Positions 18,181 to 26,245 of a stretch of 64,000 bases of DNA are shown here, piece after piece. Every line of letters starts with the position of its first letter. The stretch's first letter is position 1. A model generated the notes under the pieces. That model made no database searches and was not told where the DNA came from. It was given only the letters and a program-made list of their open reading frames with translations. Source of the DNA: Hyphomicrobiales bacterium (GTDB taxonomy: Bacteria; Pseudomonadota; Alphaproteobacteria; Rhizobiales; Rhizobiaceae); contig UCJU01000036.1 of assembly GCA_900472925.1 (NCBI GenBank), positions 1 through 64,000 of the forward strand, read 5' to 3'. Both the position numbers and the translations under genes were made by a program.

Positions 18181-20028
18181 ATGACAGAAACCCAGGGTAT
18201 CGCCCCGGCGATTGCACAGGCGTTGGAAAAACGCGGCTACAAAGATTTGACCCCTGTTCAGAAGGCCATGCTTGCCCCTGAACTGGAAGGACAGGACGCG
18301 CTGGTTTCCGCCCAGACGGGCTCTGGCAAGACCGTTGCCTTCGGCATGGCCATCGCGCCGACGCTGCTGCAGAAGAATGGCCGCTTCGGCCAGGCTGGCG
18401 CGCCACTCGGCATCGCCATTGCGCCAACACGCGAGCTTGCGATGCAGGTTATGCGCGAGCTTGAATGGCTTTATGAGTTCACCGGCGTTTCCATTGCGTC
18501 GTGTGTCGGCGGCATGGATATCCGAAGCGAGCGCCGTGCGCTGGAGCGCGGTGCCCACATCATCGTCGGCACACCGGGCCGTCTTTGCGACCACATCAAG
18601 CGCAAGGCGCTGGACCTGTCGTCCATTCGCGCCGTGGTGCTGGATGAGGCCGACGAAATGCTCGACCTCGGCTTCCGTGAAGATCTGGAATTCATTCTGG
18701 AAGAATCACCATCCGACCGCCGCACACTGATGTTTTCGGCGACCGTTTCGCGCAGCATTGCAAAGCTTGCCGAAAGCTACCAGAAGAACGCCGTGCGCGT
18801 GGCAACGACATCCGAGCAGAAGCAGCACGTCGATATCGAATACCGCGCCATGGTGGTTTCACCGTCAGACCGCGAAAACGCGATCATCAACGCGCTACGC
18901 TTTTACGAAGCCCGCAATGCCATCGTGTTCTGCTCCACCCGTGCAGCGGTCAACCATCTGACAGCCCGGCTGAACAATCGTGGTTTCTCCGTCGTGGCAC
19001 TCTCGGGTGAATTGAGCCAGAACGAGCGCACACATGCGCTGCAGGCCATGCGTGATGGCCGCGCCCGCGTCTGCGTGGCGACCGACGTTGCCGCACGCGG
19101 TATCGACCTGCCGGGTCTCGAGCTCGTCATCCACGCCGATTTGCCGACGAATTCCGACACGCTTCTGCACCGCTCTGGCCGTACGGGTCGTGCGGGACAG
19201 AAGGGCATCAGCGCCATCGTGGTGCCCATGAGCCAACGCCGCAAGGCCGAACGCCTGTTGGAAGGCGCCAAGGTGAGCCCCGCCTGGGTTCGCCCACCAT
19301 CTGCCGAAGAAATCACCCAGCGGGACGGCGAACGTCTGCTCGCCGATGCGTCGCTGACGGAAAATGTCGGTGATGACGAACGCGATTTCGTTGCCAAATT
19401 GCTCGAACAGCACGGCGCCGAAAAAGTTGCTGCTGCCTTCGTGCGCCTCTACCACGCGGGCCGCTCCGCACCTGAGGACATTGCCGAAGTTTCGCTGGAT
19501 GGTAGCCGCAAGCCACGCCGCGACGGTTACGAGACCGTTGAAAACAACGAGCCGCGCCGGGACCGCTCAGACTTTTCCGACAGCGGATGGTTCACGCTTT
19601 CAGTTGGCCGCAAGCAGAATGCCGAGCCACGCTGGCTCATTCCCATGCTGTGCCGCTTCGGCAAGCTAACGCGTCAGGACATCGGCGCGATCCGTATGCA
19701 GCAGACCGAGACCTATGTGGAGCTGGCCGCAGATGCGGTGGACCGTTTCACGTCTGCGCTCGGCAAGGACATGATGCTTGAAAAGGGCATCCGCGTGAAG
19801 GTCATGGACGGCAAGCCCGATATGACCGGCGGCCACCGCGAAGACACGCGTCCTGCAAAGCCGCAGCGGAAATTTGCCGACAAGCCGGCGGGCGGTGGCG
19901 AACGCCGCACCGATGACAAGCCCTGGAAAAAGAAGGCGGCACCCGCCGGTGACAGACCGGCGAAATTCGATGGCAAGAAAGACAAGCCATTCGAAAAGCG
20001 TGCTCCCAAGAAAAAAGATCGCACATAA
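18181..20028 (+). CDS. DEAD-box ATP-dependent RNA helicase with DbpA-type RNA-binding domain
   Basis: 615-residue RNA helicase, probably acting in ribosome assembly or RNA remodelling. Ordered motifs are the Q-motif region (YKDLTPVQKAML), Walker A AQTGSGKT (about 44-51), PTRELAMQV, GTPGRL, DEAD in VLDEADEML (about 155), SAT (about 185), ARGIDLP and HRSGRTGRAG. A DbpA-like RNA-binding fold follows at about 465-545 (RFGKLTRQDIGAIRMQQTET). The last 65 residues are a Lys/Arg/Pro-rich disordered tail that probably adds RNA affinity. The DbpA-like domain suggests 23S rRNA action, as in E. coli DbpA (inference). Confidence 0.93.
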   Translation: MTETQGIAPAIAQALEKRGYKDLTPVQKAMLAPELEGQDALVSAQTGSGKTVAFGMAIAPTLLQKNGRFGQAGAPLGIAIAPTRELAMQVMRELEWLYEFTGVSIASCVGGMDIRSERRALERGAHIIVGTPGRLCDHIKRKALDLSSIRAVVLDEADEMLDLGFREDLEFILEESPSDRRTLMFSATVSRSIAKLAESYQKNAVRVATTSEQKQHVDIEYRAMVVSPSDRENAIINALRFYEARNAIVFCSTRAAVNHLTARLNNRGFSVVALSGELSQNERTHALQAMRDGRARVCVATDVAARGIDLPGLELVIHADLPTNSDTLLHRSGRTGRAGQKGISAIVVPMSQRRKAERLLEGAKVSPAWVRPPSAEEITQRDGERLLADASLTENVGDDERDFVAKLLEQHGAEKVAAAFVRLYHAGRSAPEDIAEVSLDGSRKPRRDGYETVENNEPRRDRSDFSDSGWFTLSVGRKQNAEPRWLIPMLCRFGKLTRQDIGAIRMQQTETYVELAADAVDRFTSALGKDMMLEKGIRVKVMDGKPDMTGGHREDTRPAKPQRKFADKPAGGGERRTDDKPWKKKAAPAGDRPAKFDGKKDKPFEKRAPKKKDRT

Positions 20029-20032
20029 CAAA

Positions 20033-20062
20033 AACCCGGCGGAGATGATCCGCCGGGTTCTT
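20033..20062. terminator. Bidirectional terminator between helicase and SH3 protein genes
   Basis: A perfect 10-base stem, AACCCGGCGG (20033-20042) with CCGCCGGGTT (20050-20059), has a 7-base loop. It is preceded by A-rich sequence and followed by CTTTCG. It sits between two convergent genes. Confidence 0.82.
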
Positions 20063-20081
20063 TCGTCAAGCCGTCCGAGAC

Positions 20082-20897
20082 TTATCTCGCGATCTCGCAG
20101 CCGGGTGTTCCAATAATACAGGCGGACGGGGCGCCGCCCTGCTGCTGTTGTGGTGGCGGTGGACGATTACCGTCTGGACGACCTCTACCTTCATCGTTCT
20201 GACGACGTGGATCGTTTTGGTTCATATCGCGGTTGCGATCCCGGTTGAAGTCCCGGTCTCTGTTGCGATCACGATCACGGTCGCGGTTGTCGTTGTCCCA
20301 GCGCTGGCGGTCGTTATCGCGGTCCCGCATGGGCGGGCGCTGACGGTCATTCTGGTTCCAGTCGCCGTGGCGCTCTTCCCAACGTCCGTCATTGGGACCA
20401 CGATCTCTGCGGTCGTCACGGCCACGCCAATCGTCGCGTGGACGTGGGCGGTCGAAGTCAGCGCGTGGTGGCGGTGCGTTCCAGTAACCACCGGATGGGC
20501 GGCGCCAGCGGTCAAGCTCGCGGTAGAAATCGCGGTCGCGGTAATAGCGGTCCCAATAGCGACCGGCCTCAAAGGTAATGATCGGCACGCCGAGATCGCG
20601 GTAATAGCGGGGCTCTACATAGACGCGGTTCTGGCGGTAGACGGCCTGAACGTAACGTCCGGCAACCCAGCCGCGACCATAGCTGAAGGACACGTCGCAC
20701 CATGGCGTATCCGACAGGCAGCCATGAATTGTCAGAGGCGCGCCAACGGGAATGACGACCACGGCGGGGTAGGCCGTGCTTGGGCCAGACCGCATATTGA
20801 CGTTGGCGGTGGAAAAGCCTTGGGTCGCCGCTTCAGCCAGGGCCGGGGCGGCGACAAGCGCAAGCAGCGCGAAGGCACCGAACAGTTTCTTTTTCAT
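20082..20897 (-). CDS. Secreted SH3-domain protein with Arg/Asp-rich repeats
   Basis: 271 residues. The N-terminal signal peptide is KKLFGAFALLALVAAPALAEA. A bacterial SH3 (SH3b) domain covers about residues 24-90 (NVNMRSGPSTAYPAVVVIPV through GRGWVAGRYV), then comes a Tyr/Arg-rich stretch, and from about residue 150 a highly repetitive region of alternating RD, RN and DR units. The tail has two cysteines (ACIIGTPGCEIAR). SH3b domains often bind cell-wall or periplasmic peptides. ATG 20897 is chosen for the GGGAGAAG just upstream; the frame is open to 20939. Function is unknown, and the repeat tract may vary between strains. Confidence 0.85.
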   Translation of the reverse strand: MKKKLFGAFALLALVAAPALAEAATQGFSTANVNMRSGPSTAYPAVVVIPVGAPLTIHGCLSDTPWCDVSFSYGRGWVAGRYVQAVYRQNRVYVEPRYYRDLGVPIITFEAGRYWDRYYRDRDFYRELDRWRRPSGGYWNAPPPRADFDRPRPRDDWRGRDDRRDRGPNDGRWEERHGDWNQNDRQRPPMRDRDNDRQRWDNDNRDRDRDRNRDRDFNRDRNRDMNQNDPRRQNDEGRGRPDGNRPPPPQQQQGGAPSACIIGTPGCEIAR

Positions 20898-21104
20898 TTC
20901 TTCTCCCTCAAGCAAACGCTTGGCAGCCGATATCGGCATGTAACATTTTCGAAAATACGCGTGTCATGATGAACGCAGCATGAAACGATAATCCCCTGAT
21001 AACGGTTCCTTTCGGGTGCGCCAGAGCCAGACATCAGAACCGTCCCCTTGACTTTGCGCACCAAGCATCCGACTTCAGGGACAGAACACGGATGGAGTAC
21101 AGCC

Positions 21105-21851
21105 ATGAGCGAAACCGCAAAAACGACCATCGACCAGAGCGAAGTGGACCGGTTTTCCGCCATGGCCGCAGAGTGGTGGAGCCCCACTGGCAAATTCCGG
21201 CCTCTGCACAAGTTCAATCCGGTTCGTCTGGAATATATCCGCAATCGCACCTGCCAGAATTTCGGTCGCGACCCGAAAGCACACCGCCCACTGGAGGGTT
21301 TGCGGGTTCTCGATATCGGCTGCGGCGGCGGACTTCTTTCCGAGCCGATGGCGCGCATGGGCGCCGATGTGGTAGGGGCCGACCCTTCCGAAAAGAACAT
21401 CGGTATTGCTTCGACGCATGCCCGTGAAAACAATATTTCCGTCGACTACCGTGCCGTGACCGCCGAGCAACTGCTGGCAGCGGGTGAGACGTTCGATATC
21501 GTCCTGAACATGGAGGTGGTGGAGCATGTCGCCAATGTCGAGCTATTCCTGACGACATGCGCGAAGATGGTACGCCCCAACGGACTGATGTTTGCAGCAA
21601 CGATCAACCGCACCTTAAAGGCTCGTGCCCTGGCGATTTTTGCAGCGGAAAATGTCTTGCGCTGGCTTCCGCGTGGAACGCACCAGTACGAAAAGCTGGT
21701 ACGTCCGTACGAACTGGAAAAGCCTCTCACTGCCGATGGCATGCATGTCGTTCACCGCACCGGCGTCTTCTACAACGTCTTGCAGGACCGCTGGAACCTG
21801 TCTCCGGATATGGACGTGAACTATATGATTCTGGCGAAACGCCCGGCGTAA
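21105..21851 (+). CDS. ubiG: Ubiquinone biosynthesis O-methyltransferase UbiG
   Basis: 248-residue SAM-dependent enzyme performing the two O-methylations of ubiquinone synthesis. The SAM-binding motif is VLDIGCGGG at residues 68-76. The family start is [26 protein letters not shown], and the end motif is [14 protein letters not shown] 21105 with GGATGGAG upstream is preferred to 21048 because it gives the standard UbiG length. In rhizobia ubiG usually lies next to lysC; here the helicase and SH3 genes lie between them. The next gene is convergent, 12 bases away. Confidence 0.95.
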   Translation: MSETAKTTIDQSEVDRFSAMAAEWWSPTGKFRPLHKFNPVRLEYIRNRTCQNFGRDPKAHRPLEGLRVLDIGCGGGLLSEPMARMGADVVGADPSEKNIGIASTHARENNISVDYRAVTAEQLLAAGETFDIVLNMEVVEHVANVELFLTTCAKMVRPNGLMFAATINRTLKARALAIFAAENVLRWLPRGTHQYEKLVRPYELEKPLTADGMHVVHRTGVFYNVLQDRWNLSPDMDVNYMILAKRPA

Positions 21852-21863
21852 CCGCGACGACCG

Positions 21864-22292
21864 TCAGTTAACGTCATCAGGCAAAATCGGAAGGGGCGCA
21901 ACGTCTATGCCCTCTTCGATGAGCGCCATGGCTTCCTGCGGAGATGCCTCCCCGATAATGCCGCGCTCTTCCACTTCGCCATAGTGGATTTTGCGAGCCT
22001 CTTCGGCAAACCTGTCGCCCACATCTTCGGCATTGGCGCGGATGGTGTCCAGCGTTTCCTTGATTTTGGCGAAAGCCTGTTTCTGTGCCGTGTCCAGAGC
22101 CAGCGTACGAGTAGCGTCTTTCTTTCGGGCGGTCGACACGGATGGCGCCATGAGCATTTTTTCAACGGATGATGAGCCGCAGACAGGGCAGCCGATCAGG
22201 CCGCGCTGGCGCTGGTCGTCGAAATCGGCACTGCCGGAAAACCAGCCCTCGAATTCGTGAGCATTTTCGCAATGGAGCGAATAGCGTATCAC
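21864..22292 (-). CDS. DUF1178 family protein
   Basis: 142-residue protein of unknown function. The N-terminus MIRYSLHCENAHEFEGWFSG and the zinc-ribbon-like CPVCGSS (with C8 as a possible further ligand) are hallmarks of the family. Its ATG overlaps the end of the amidase gene by 4 bases, so it is coupled to amidase and glutaredoxin, a conserved alphaproteobacterial arrangement. A redox or metal-related role is plausible but unproven. Confidence 0.9.
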   Translation of the reverse strand: MIRYSLHCENAHEFEGWFSGSADFDDQRQRGLIGCPVCGSSSVEKMLMAPSVSTARKKDATRTLALDTAQKQAFAKIKETLDTIRANAEDVGDRFAEEARKIHYGEVEERGIIGEASPQEAMALIEEGIDVAPLPILPDDVN

Positions 22293-23149
22293 TGTACGCT
22301 GCTCCCTGCGCCTGCATTGTTTCTGACCGTAACGAGGTTGAAATCGCGGGCATTCTTGAGATTGGGGATTTTGCCCCGCGCCGATGCGACGGCATCTGGA
22401 TCGATATCGGCGAAAATGATCTCTTCGCCAGAGCCACCGGCGATGGCCAGAATATTGCCCCAGGGATCGACGATCATCGAGTGACCGAATGTTTCACGCC
22501 CGTCTTCGTGCACGCCCGCTTGCGCTGCGGCGATCAGGAACGCACCGTTTTCGATGGCGCGCGCCCGCAGCAGAACCTCCCAATGGGCTTCGCCGGTCTG
22601 TTTCGTGAAGGCAGCGGGAACGGTGAGGACCTGCGCGCCCGCAACGGCTTCGGTGCGAAACAGCGATGGGAAGCGGACGTCATAGCAAATCGCAAAGCCG
22701 AAGGTTGCTAGCGGCAATTCGGCGACGCGGGCCTCGGTGCCGGGCTCATAGGCAGCGCTTTCGCGCCAGCTTTCACCATTGTCGAGATCGACGTCAAACA
22801 TGTGGATTTTGTCGTATGTGCAGATGCGCTCGCCATCCGGCGCGAACAGGAAACCGCGATTGGCGATCTTGCCATCGGCGCGGGCGATTGCCGTGGAGCC
22901 GACATGAATGTAGACGCCCAGTTCACGGGCAAGCCTTGCCGCTGTCACAACGATGATATCGACCTTCTCGTCCTTCAGAACGGCGCGGAGGGCTGCGCGG
23001 TCCTTCTGGATGGCGCCAGTCATCTCCGGTGTCTGCACGTAGACGGCACCTTGCGATACGGCATCACGAATGAGGCGCTCCATGCTGGCGGCGTTCGCTA
23101 TCGGATCAACGCCCGAACACATTTGAATGGCAGCAGCCTTGAAGCTCAT
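22289..23149 (-). CDS. Carbon-nitrogen hydrolase (nitrilase-superfamily amidase)
   Basis: 286-residue cytoplasmic amidase. The Glu-Lys-Cys triad is visible: E42 in QTPEMTG, K114 in YDKIHMFDV and C155 in FAICYDVRFP. Members of this branch (Nit1/Nit2 type) hydrolyse deaminated glutathione or omega-amides, which fits its place beside a glutaredoxin gene (inference). ATG 23149, with AAGGAA 9 bases upstream, gives the standard MSFKAAAIQM start; the frame runs on to a TTG at 23182. Confidence 0.92.
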   Translation of the reverse strand: MSFKAAAIQMCSGVDPIANAASMERLIRDAVSQGAVYVQTPEMTGAIQKDRAALRAVLKDEKVDIIVVTAARLARELGVYIHVGSTAIARADGKIANRGFLFAPDGERICTYDKIHMFDVDLDNGESWRESAAYEPGTEARVAELPLATFGFAICYDVRFPSLFRTEAVAGAQVLTVPAAFTKQTGEAHWEVLLRARAIENGAFLIAAAQAGVHEDGRETFGHSMIVDPWGNILAIAGGSGEEIIFADIDPDAVASARGKIPNLKNARDFNLVTVRNNAGAGSSVQ

Positions 23150-23183
23150 CTTTTCTGTTCCTTGCATCGTCGTCGTACCCAAC

Positions 23184-23438
23184 TCAGCCCGCTAGAAGCG
23201 CGTCCAGCTTGCCGTCGCGGTCGAGCGCATGCAGATCATCGCAACCGCCGATATGGTTCGTACCAATGAAGATTTGCGGGAAGGTATTGCGCCCGGATTT
23301 GTCCATCATCTCCTGACGATAATCAGGATTCGTGGTGGCGTTGAATTCGGCGAAATCTACGCCCTTGCTTTCCAGAAGCGCTTTTGCACGGGCGCAATAG
23401 CCGCAAAAATCGCGTGTATAAATCGTAACGGATGCCAT
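23184..23438 (-). CDS. grxC: Glutaredoxin 3
   Basis: 84-residue cytoplasmic thiol-disulfide oxidoreductase that uses glutathione. The active site is C12-GY-C15 in DFCGYCARAK. The conserved TFPQIFIG cis-proline loop and GGCDDLHAL follow. Length is exactly that of GrxC. ATG 23438 is preferred over the upstream GTG. The amidase gene starts 34 bases downstream. Confidence 0.95.
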   Translation of the reverse strand: MASVTIYTRDFCGYCARAKALLESKGVDFAEFNATTNPDYRQEMMDKSGRNTFPQIFIGTNHIGGCDDLHALDRDGKLDALLAG

Positions 23439-23483
23439 CGGCTTCAACCCTCGCACTATCGATCCAACCCAGTGTCTCCCGTG

Positions 23484-24260
23484 TCATATAGGCCCGGAAA
23501 TCGCCATTGCAAAGGTCAAAACAGTCACATCCGACGCACCGGCCTTCTTCAGCCTGCGCGCCGCTGCCGCGACCGTGGCACCTGTGGTGTAGACATCATC
23601 GATCAGGACGACGCGCTTGCCGACAATGTCGGCCTCCCGCCCTTGCGCTATCGCAAAGGCACCGCGCACATTCTTTTGGCGTGCACGGGCGGAAAGGCCC
23701 ACCTGCCGGCTCGTCGGCTTGATGCGCAGCAGGGTAGAGGACAGAAATGGCTTGCCCGACAGCGCCGCGATGTGACGCGCAAGTTCGGCCGACTGATTGA
23801 ACCGACGCGCAAGAAACCGTCGCCTGTGCAGCGGCACGGGAACGATGCAATCACACGCGGCAACGGTGCCATCGCTTGCCCGCAGCATCCATGATGCCAT
23901 CATCAGCGCAAGATCGGTGCGGTCGAGATATTTGAGCTGGTGAACCATTTTTCGGGCGGGTCCATCGTGAATGGTGGCCGCGCGCAGGCGTTGAAACGGT
24001 GGCGGTTCGGCAATGGCCTCGGCGCTCAACATGCCCGGCCCATAATCATGTGCGAAGGGAATGCCCAGCACTTCGCAATAGGGGCGTTTGATGAAACAGA
24101 CCTCCCCCCAGCACTCCACGCAAAATGCGCCACCGCTTTTGGTCATGCGCCCGCATCCCACGCATGACGGGGGATAGACGAAATCTGCCAGCGCGCGCCA
24201 GACCATGCGCAGCGCACCGACCCCACCCACGTTTAAAAACAGCTTTTGCCCTTGGCCCAT
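23484..24260 (-). CDS. comF: ComF family protein (phosphoribosyltransferase-like)
   Basis: 258 residues. The N-terminal four-cysteine zinc finger is PPSCVGCG and FCVECW. The C-terminal phosphoribosyltransferase domain has the PRPP-loop VVLIDDVYTTGATV. ComF proteins assist DNA uptake or DNA repair in several bacteria, and the biochemical activity is uncertain. The open frame continues upstream to 24827, but that part is antisense to the methyltransferase gene. ATG 24260 leaves a 49-base divergent gap; ATG 24206 is an alternative. Confidence 0.88.
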   Translation of the reverse strand: MGQGQKLFLNVGGVGALRMVWRALADFVYPPSCVGCGRMTKSGGAFCVECWGEVCFIKRPYCEVLGIPFAHDYGPGMLSAEAIAEPPPFQRLRAATIHDGPARKMVHQLKYLDRTDLALMMASWMLRASDGTVAACDCIVPVPLHRRRFLARRFNQSAELARHIAALSGKPFLSSTLLRIKPTSRQVGLSARARQKNVRGAFAIAQGREADIVGKRVVLIDDVYTTGATVAAAARRLKKAGASDVTVLTFAMAISGPI

Positions 24261-24309
24261 ATGGTTGACAATAGGCGCGAACGGGTGCCTTTGCGACAGC
24301 AAAGTTTGG

Positions 24310-25218
24310 ATGGATGACCGCATGGACATGATTTTCGACCCGGCGCTGGTGGAGACGAACCGCGCGCGCGCGTGGCGCTCCCGAGACGACAAGGCTCTGT
24401 TTCTGCTGGATATCGCAGCCGATGAACTGGCGGACCGGATTGCCATCGTGGAGCGGCATTTCGATATGGCGGTCGAGCTGCACGGCGCAACGGGGGTGAC
24501 GGCAAGACGCATGCTGCAGACCGGCAAGGTCGGGGCTGTCACGCGCGTGGAAACCGATGCCGCATTTGCCGAGGGATATCCGGATTTCAAGGTTGCACCT
24601 ATCGAGGAGCTGCCACTGGAACCGGCTTCGGCAAATCTGATCGTGTCCCCCCTCACCCTGCACCTGACCAACGACACGCCGGGAACCCTGATCCAGATCC
24701 GCCGCGCGCTTAAACCCGACGGCCTGTTTCTGGCGGCCATTCCCGGAAGCGGCACCCTGCAGGAACTGCGTGACGTGCTTCTCACGACCGAAATAGAGCT
24801 GAGCGGTGGCGCAAGCGCCCGCGTCATTCCCTTTGCCGACGTGCGGGATGTGGGAGCGCTGTTGCAACGCGCCGGTTTTGCGCTGCCGGTGACGGACGCA
24901 GAAACCTATACCGTGCGCTACGATTCCATCCTCCCGCTGATGCGCGACCTGCGCGCCATGGGCATGGCCAACCCCTTGGCAGGTCGTAGTCAGAAGCCGC
25001 TGACCAAGCGGTTCCTGATGCGAGCTGCCGAAATTTATGCCGAAAAATACAGCGATGTCGACGGGCGTATCCGCGCGACCTTCTCGATCATCTACGTTTC
25101 GGGATGGGCGCCGCATGAAAGCCAGCAGAAGCCGCTCAAACCCGGCTCGGCAAAAACACGCCTCGCTGATGCGCTGAAGACAGCGGAGATCAAACTGCCG
25201 TCGAAGGGCGACACCTAA
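24310..25218 (+). CDS. SAM-dependent methyltransferase (BioC/NDUFAF5-like)
   Basis: 302 residues. Class I methyltransferase core with ELHGATGVTARRML at about 57-70 (a weak SAM-binding loop), the VSPLTLHLTNDTPGTLIQIRRALKPDGLFLAAI segment at about 112-145 and a C-terminal helical region. It resembles BioC and the mitochondrial complex I assembly factor NDUFAF5, which hydroxylates a complex I arginine, so the true reaction may not be methyl transfer. ATG 24310, 24322 and 24328 are all possible starts. It diverges from comF, as in other rhizobia, and its stop codon overlaps that of the Flp pilin gene. Confidence 0.82.
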   Translation: MDDRMDMIFDPALVETNRARAWRSRDDKALFLLDIAADELADRIAIVERHFDMAVELHGATGVTARRMLQTGKVGAVTRVETDAAFAEGYPDFKVAPIEELPLEPASANLIVSPLTLHLTNDTPGTLIQIRRALKPDGLFLAAIPGSGTLQELRDVLLTTEIELSGGASARVIPFADVRDVGALLQRAGFALPVTDAETYTVRYDSILPLMRDLRAMGMANPLAGRSQKPLTKRFLMRAAEIYAEKYSDVDGRIRATFSIIYVSGWAPHESQQKPLKPGSAKTRLADALKTAEIKLPSKGDT

Positions 25219-25412
25219 CCGTTTGCGTTGATGAATGCGTCCGAGATGGTTTTGAAGATGGCCAGAAGATTGTCTCGGATGCTTTCCATGCCGAAAATAA
25301 CCGACATGGAGATGATGCCGATGATCAGGCCGTATTCAATGGCGGTTGCGCCTTGCCGGTCGGCATAAAGGGCTGACAGTTTCCACACCACGAAGTCCAA
25401 CCTGTCCGCCAT
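25215..25412 (-). CDS. Flp/Fap family type IVb pilin
   Basis: 65-residue prepilin of the tight-adherence (Tad) pilus. The leader ends in DRQG and cleavage is predicted just before ATAIEYGLI, with the conserved Glu5 and Tyr6 of the mature pilin. A hydrophobic helix and an amphipathic tail ending IFKTISDAFINANG follow. ATG 25412 is preferred to upstream starts because it gives the standard length and has GGGGA before it. No cpa/tad assembly genes are in the window, so this is an orphan pilin locus here. Confidence 0.88.
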   Translation of the reverse strand: MADRLDFVVWKLSALYADRQGATAIEYGLIIGIISMSVIFGMESIRDNLLAIFKTISDAFINANG

Positions 25413-25476
25413 TCCCCAAACCCTTGATCCATTCAGTGAACGACACGTCACAGTGAAACCCATCAGCACGTTACCG

Positions 25477-25510
25477 TAATAAAGTGTGTAATTTGTTACG
25501 TACTTTATTA
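25477..25510. promoter_or_regulatory. Perfect 9-base inverted repeat between pilin and LOV genes
   Basis: TAATAAAGT (25477-25485) and ACTTTATTA (25502-25510), 16 bases apart, lie in the AT-rich divergent region. This geometry suits a dimeric regulator site. It is 65 bases upstream of the pilin start and 118 bases upstream of the LOV gene. Confidence 0.4.
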
Positions 25511-25627
25511 GGATTGTGCATCCGATAAGGTTGCGGCGCCTCGCACAGTGCATACGGGCGTAAACTGCAGCGGAAGCCTTTCTTAAATCAGCATATTATC
25601 GTAAACATCGATACCAATGTTTGAACG

Positions 25628-26212
25628 ATGAGCCATATGCCACAGCTTGAAATCGACCAATCGCTTCAGGATTTCTTCCAGAAATCATCCGTCGCTCTTG
25701 CTCTGTCCTATGCGCAGGACGATCAGCATCTGGCCTTGGTCAACGAAAAATTCCGTACGCTCACGGGTTACGACAACGAGGACGTGCTGGGTAAGAACTG
25801 CCGTATGCTGCAGACCAGCCCCGACGGGACACATGCAGAGAACGAGGACGCACGCGCGAAAATACACGCGTTTCTACAGGTCGATGGACCCGCGACCGTT
25901 CGCACGCCCATCGTCAATTTTCGGAAAGACAACAGCCCCTTCGTCAATCTGCTTTTCATGTCGAAGCTGAAGGCGACCTCCGGCCAGGTACGCTATATTC
26001 TGGCCTCGCAGTTCGAGGTCAGTCGCGCTCACGCCCATTTGTTGCAGGACTACGATATCGAACTCGACCAGACACTCAAGACGATCAAACCTATCCTCGA
26101 TGACCACAACATCATGATCGAGGGCACGCTTGCGACGATTGCGAATTCGACCATGACCATTGCCCAGGCAAAACTAACGCTGGCGGAATGGGAACAAAAC
26201 TCCCCCTATTGA
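25628..26212 (+). CDS. Short LOV-domain (blue-light PAS) protein
   Basis: 194 residues. The PAS core at about 15-133 carries the LOV flavin signature GKNCRMLQ (55-62) with the photoactive cysteine C58. The flavin-contact residues N57, R59, Q62, N97, N107 and Q128 (in ILASQFEVS) are also present. This is the full set expected for FMN binding and Cys-adduct photochemistry. A helical tail of about 60 residues with no output domain follows, as in short LOV proteins. It is 33 bases upstream of a large HWE kinase, so it may supply a light signal to that kinase (inference). The start has a weak ribosome binding site; ATG 25637 is an alternative. Confidence 0.82.
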   Translation: MSHMPQLEIDQSLQDFFQKSSVALALSYAQDDQHLALVNEKFRTLTGYDNEDVLGKNCRMLQTSPDGTHAENEDARAKIHAFLQVDGPATVRTPIVNFRKDNSPFVNLLFMSKLKATSGQVRYILASQFEVSRAHAHLLQDYDIELDQTLKTIKPILDDHNIMIEGTLATIANSTMTIAQAKLTLAEWEQNSPY

Positions 26213-26245
26213 TCGTTTCAGTACCGAAATTTCAAGGACGCGTGT

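Noticed and set aside
20210..20330. Tandem repeat taken as intergenic satellite
   Set aside because: It is in frame inside the SH3 protein gene and encodes the RD/RN tract.
24261..24827. Upstream extension of comF on the minus strand
   Set aside because: It is antisense to the methyltransferase and has no ComF-like sequence before the zinc finger; ATG 24260 gives the normal length.
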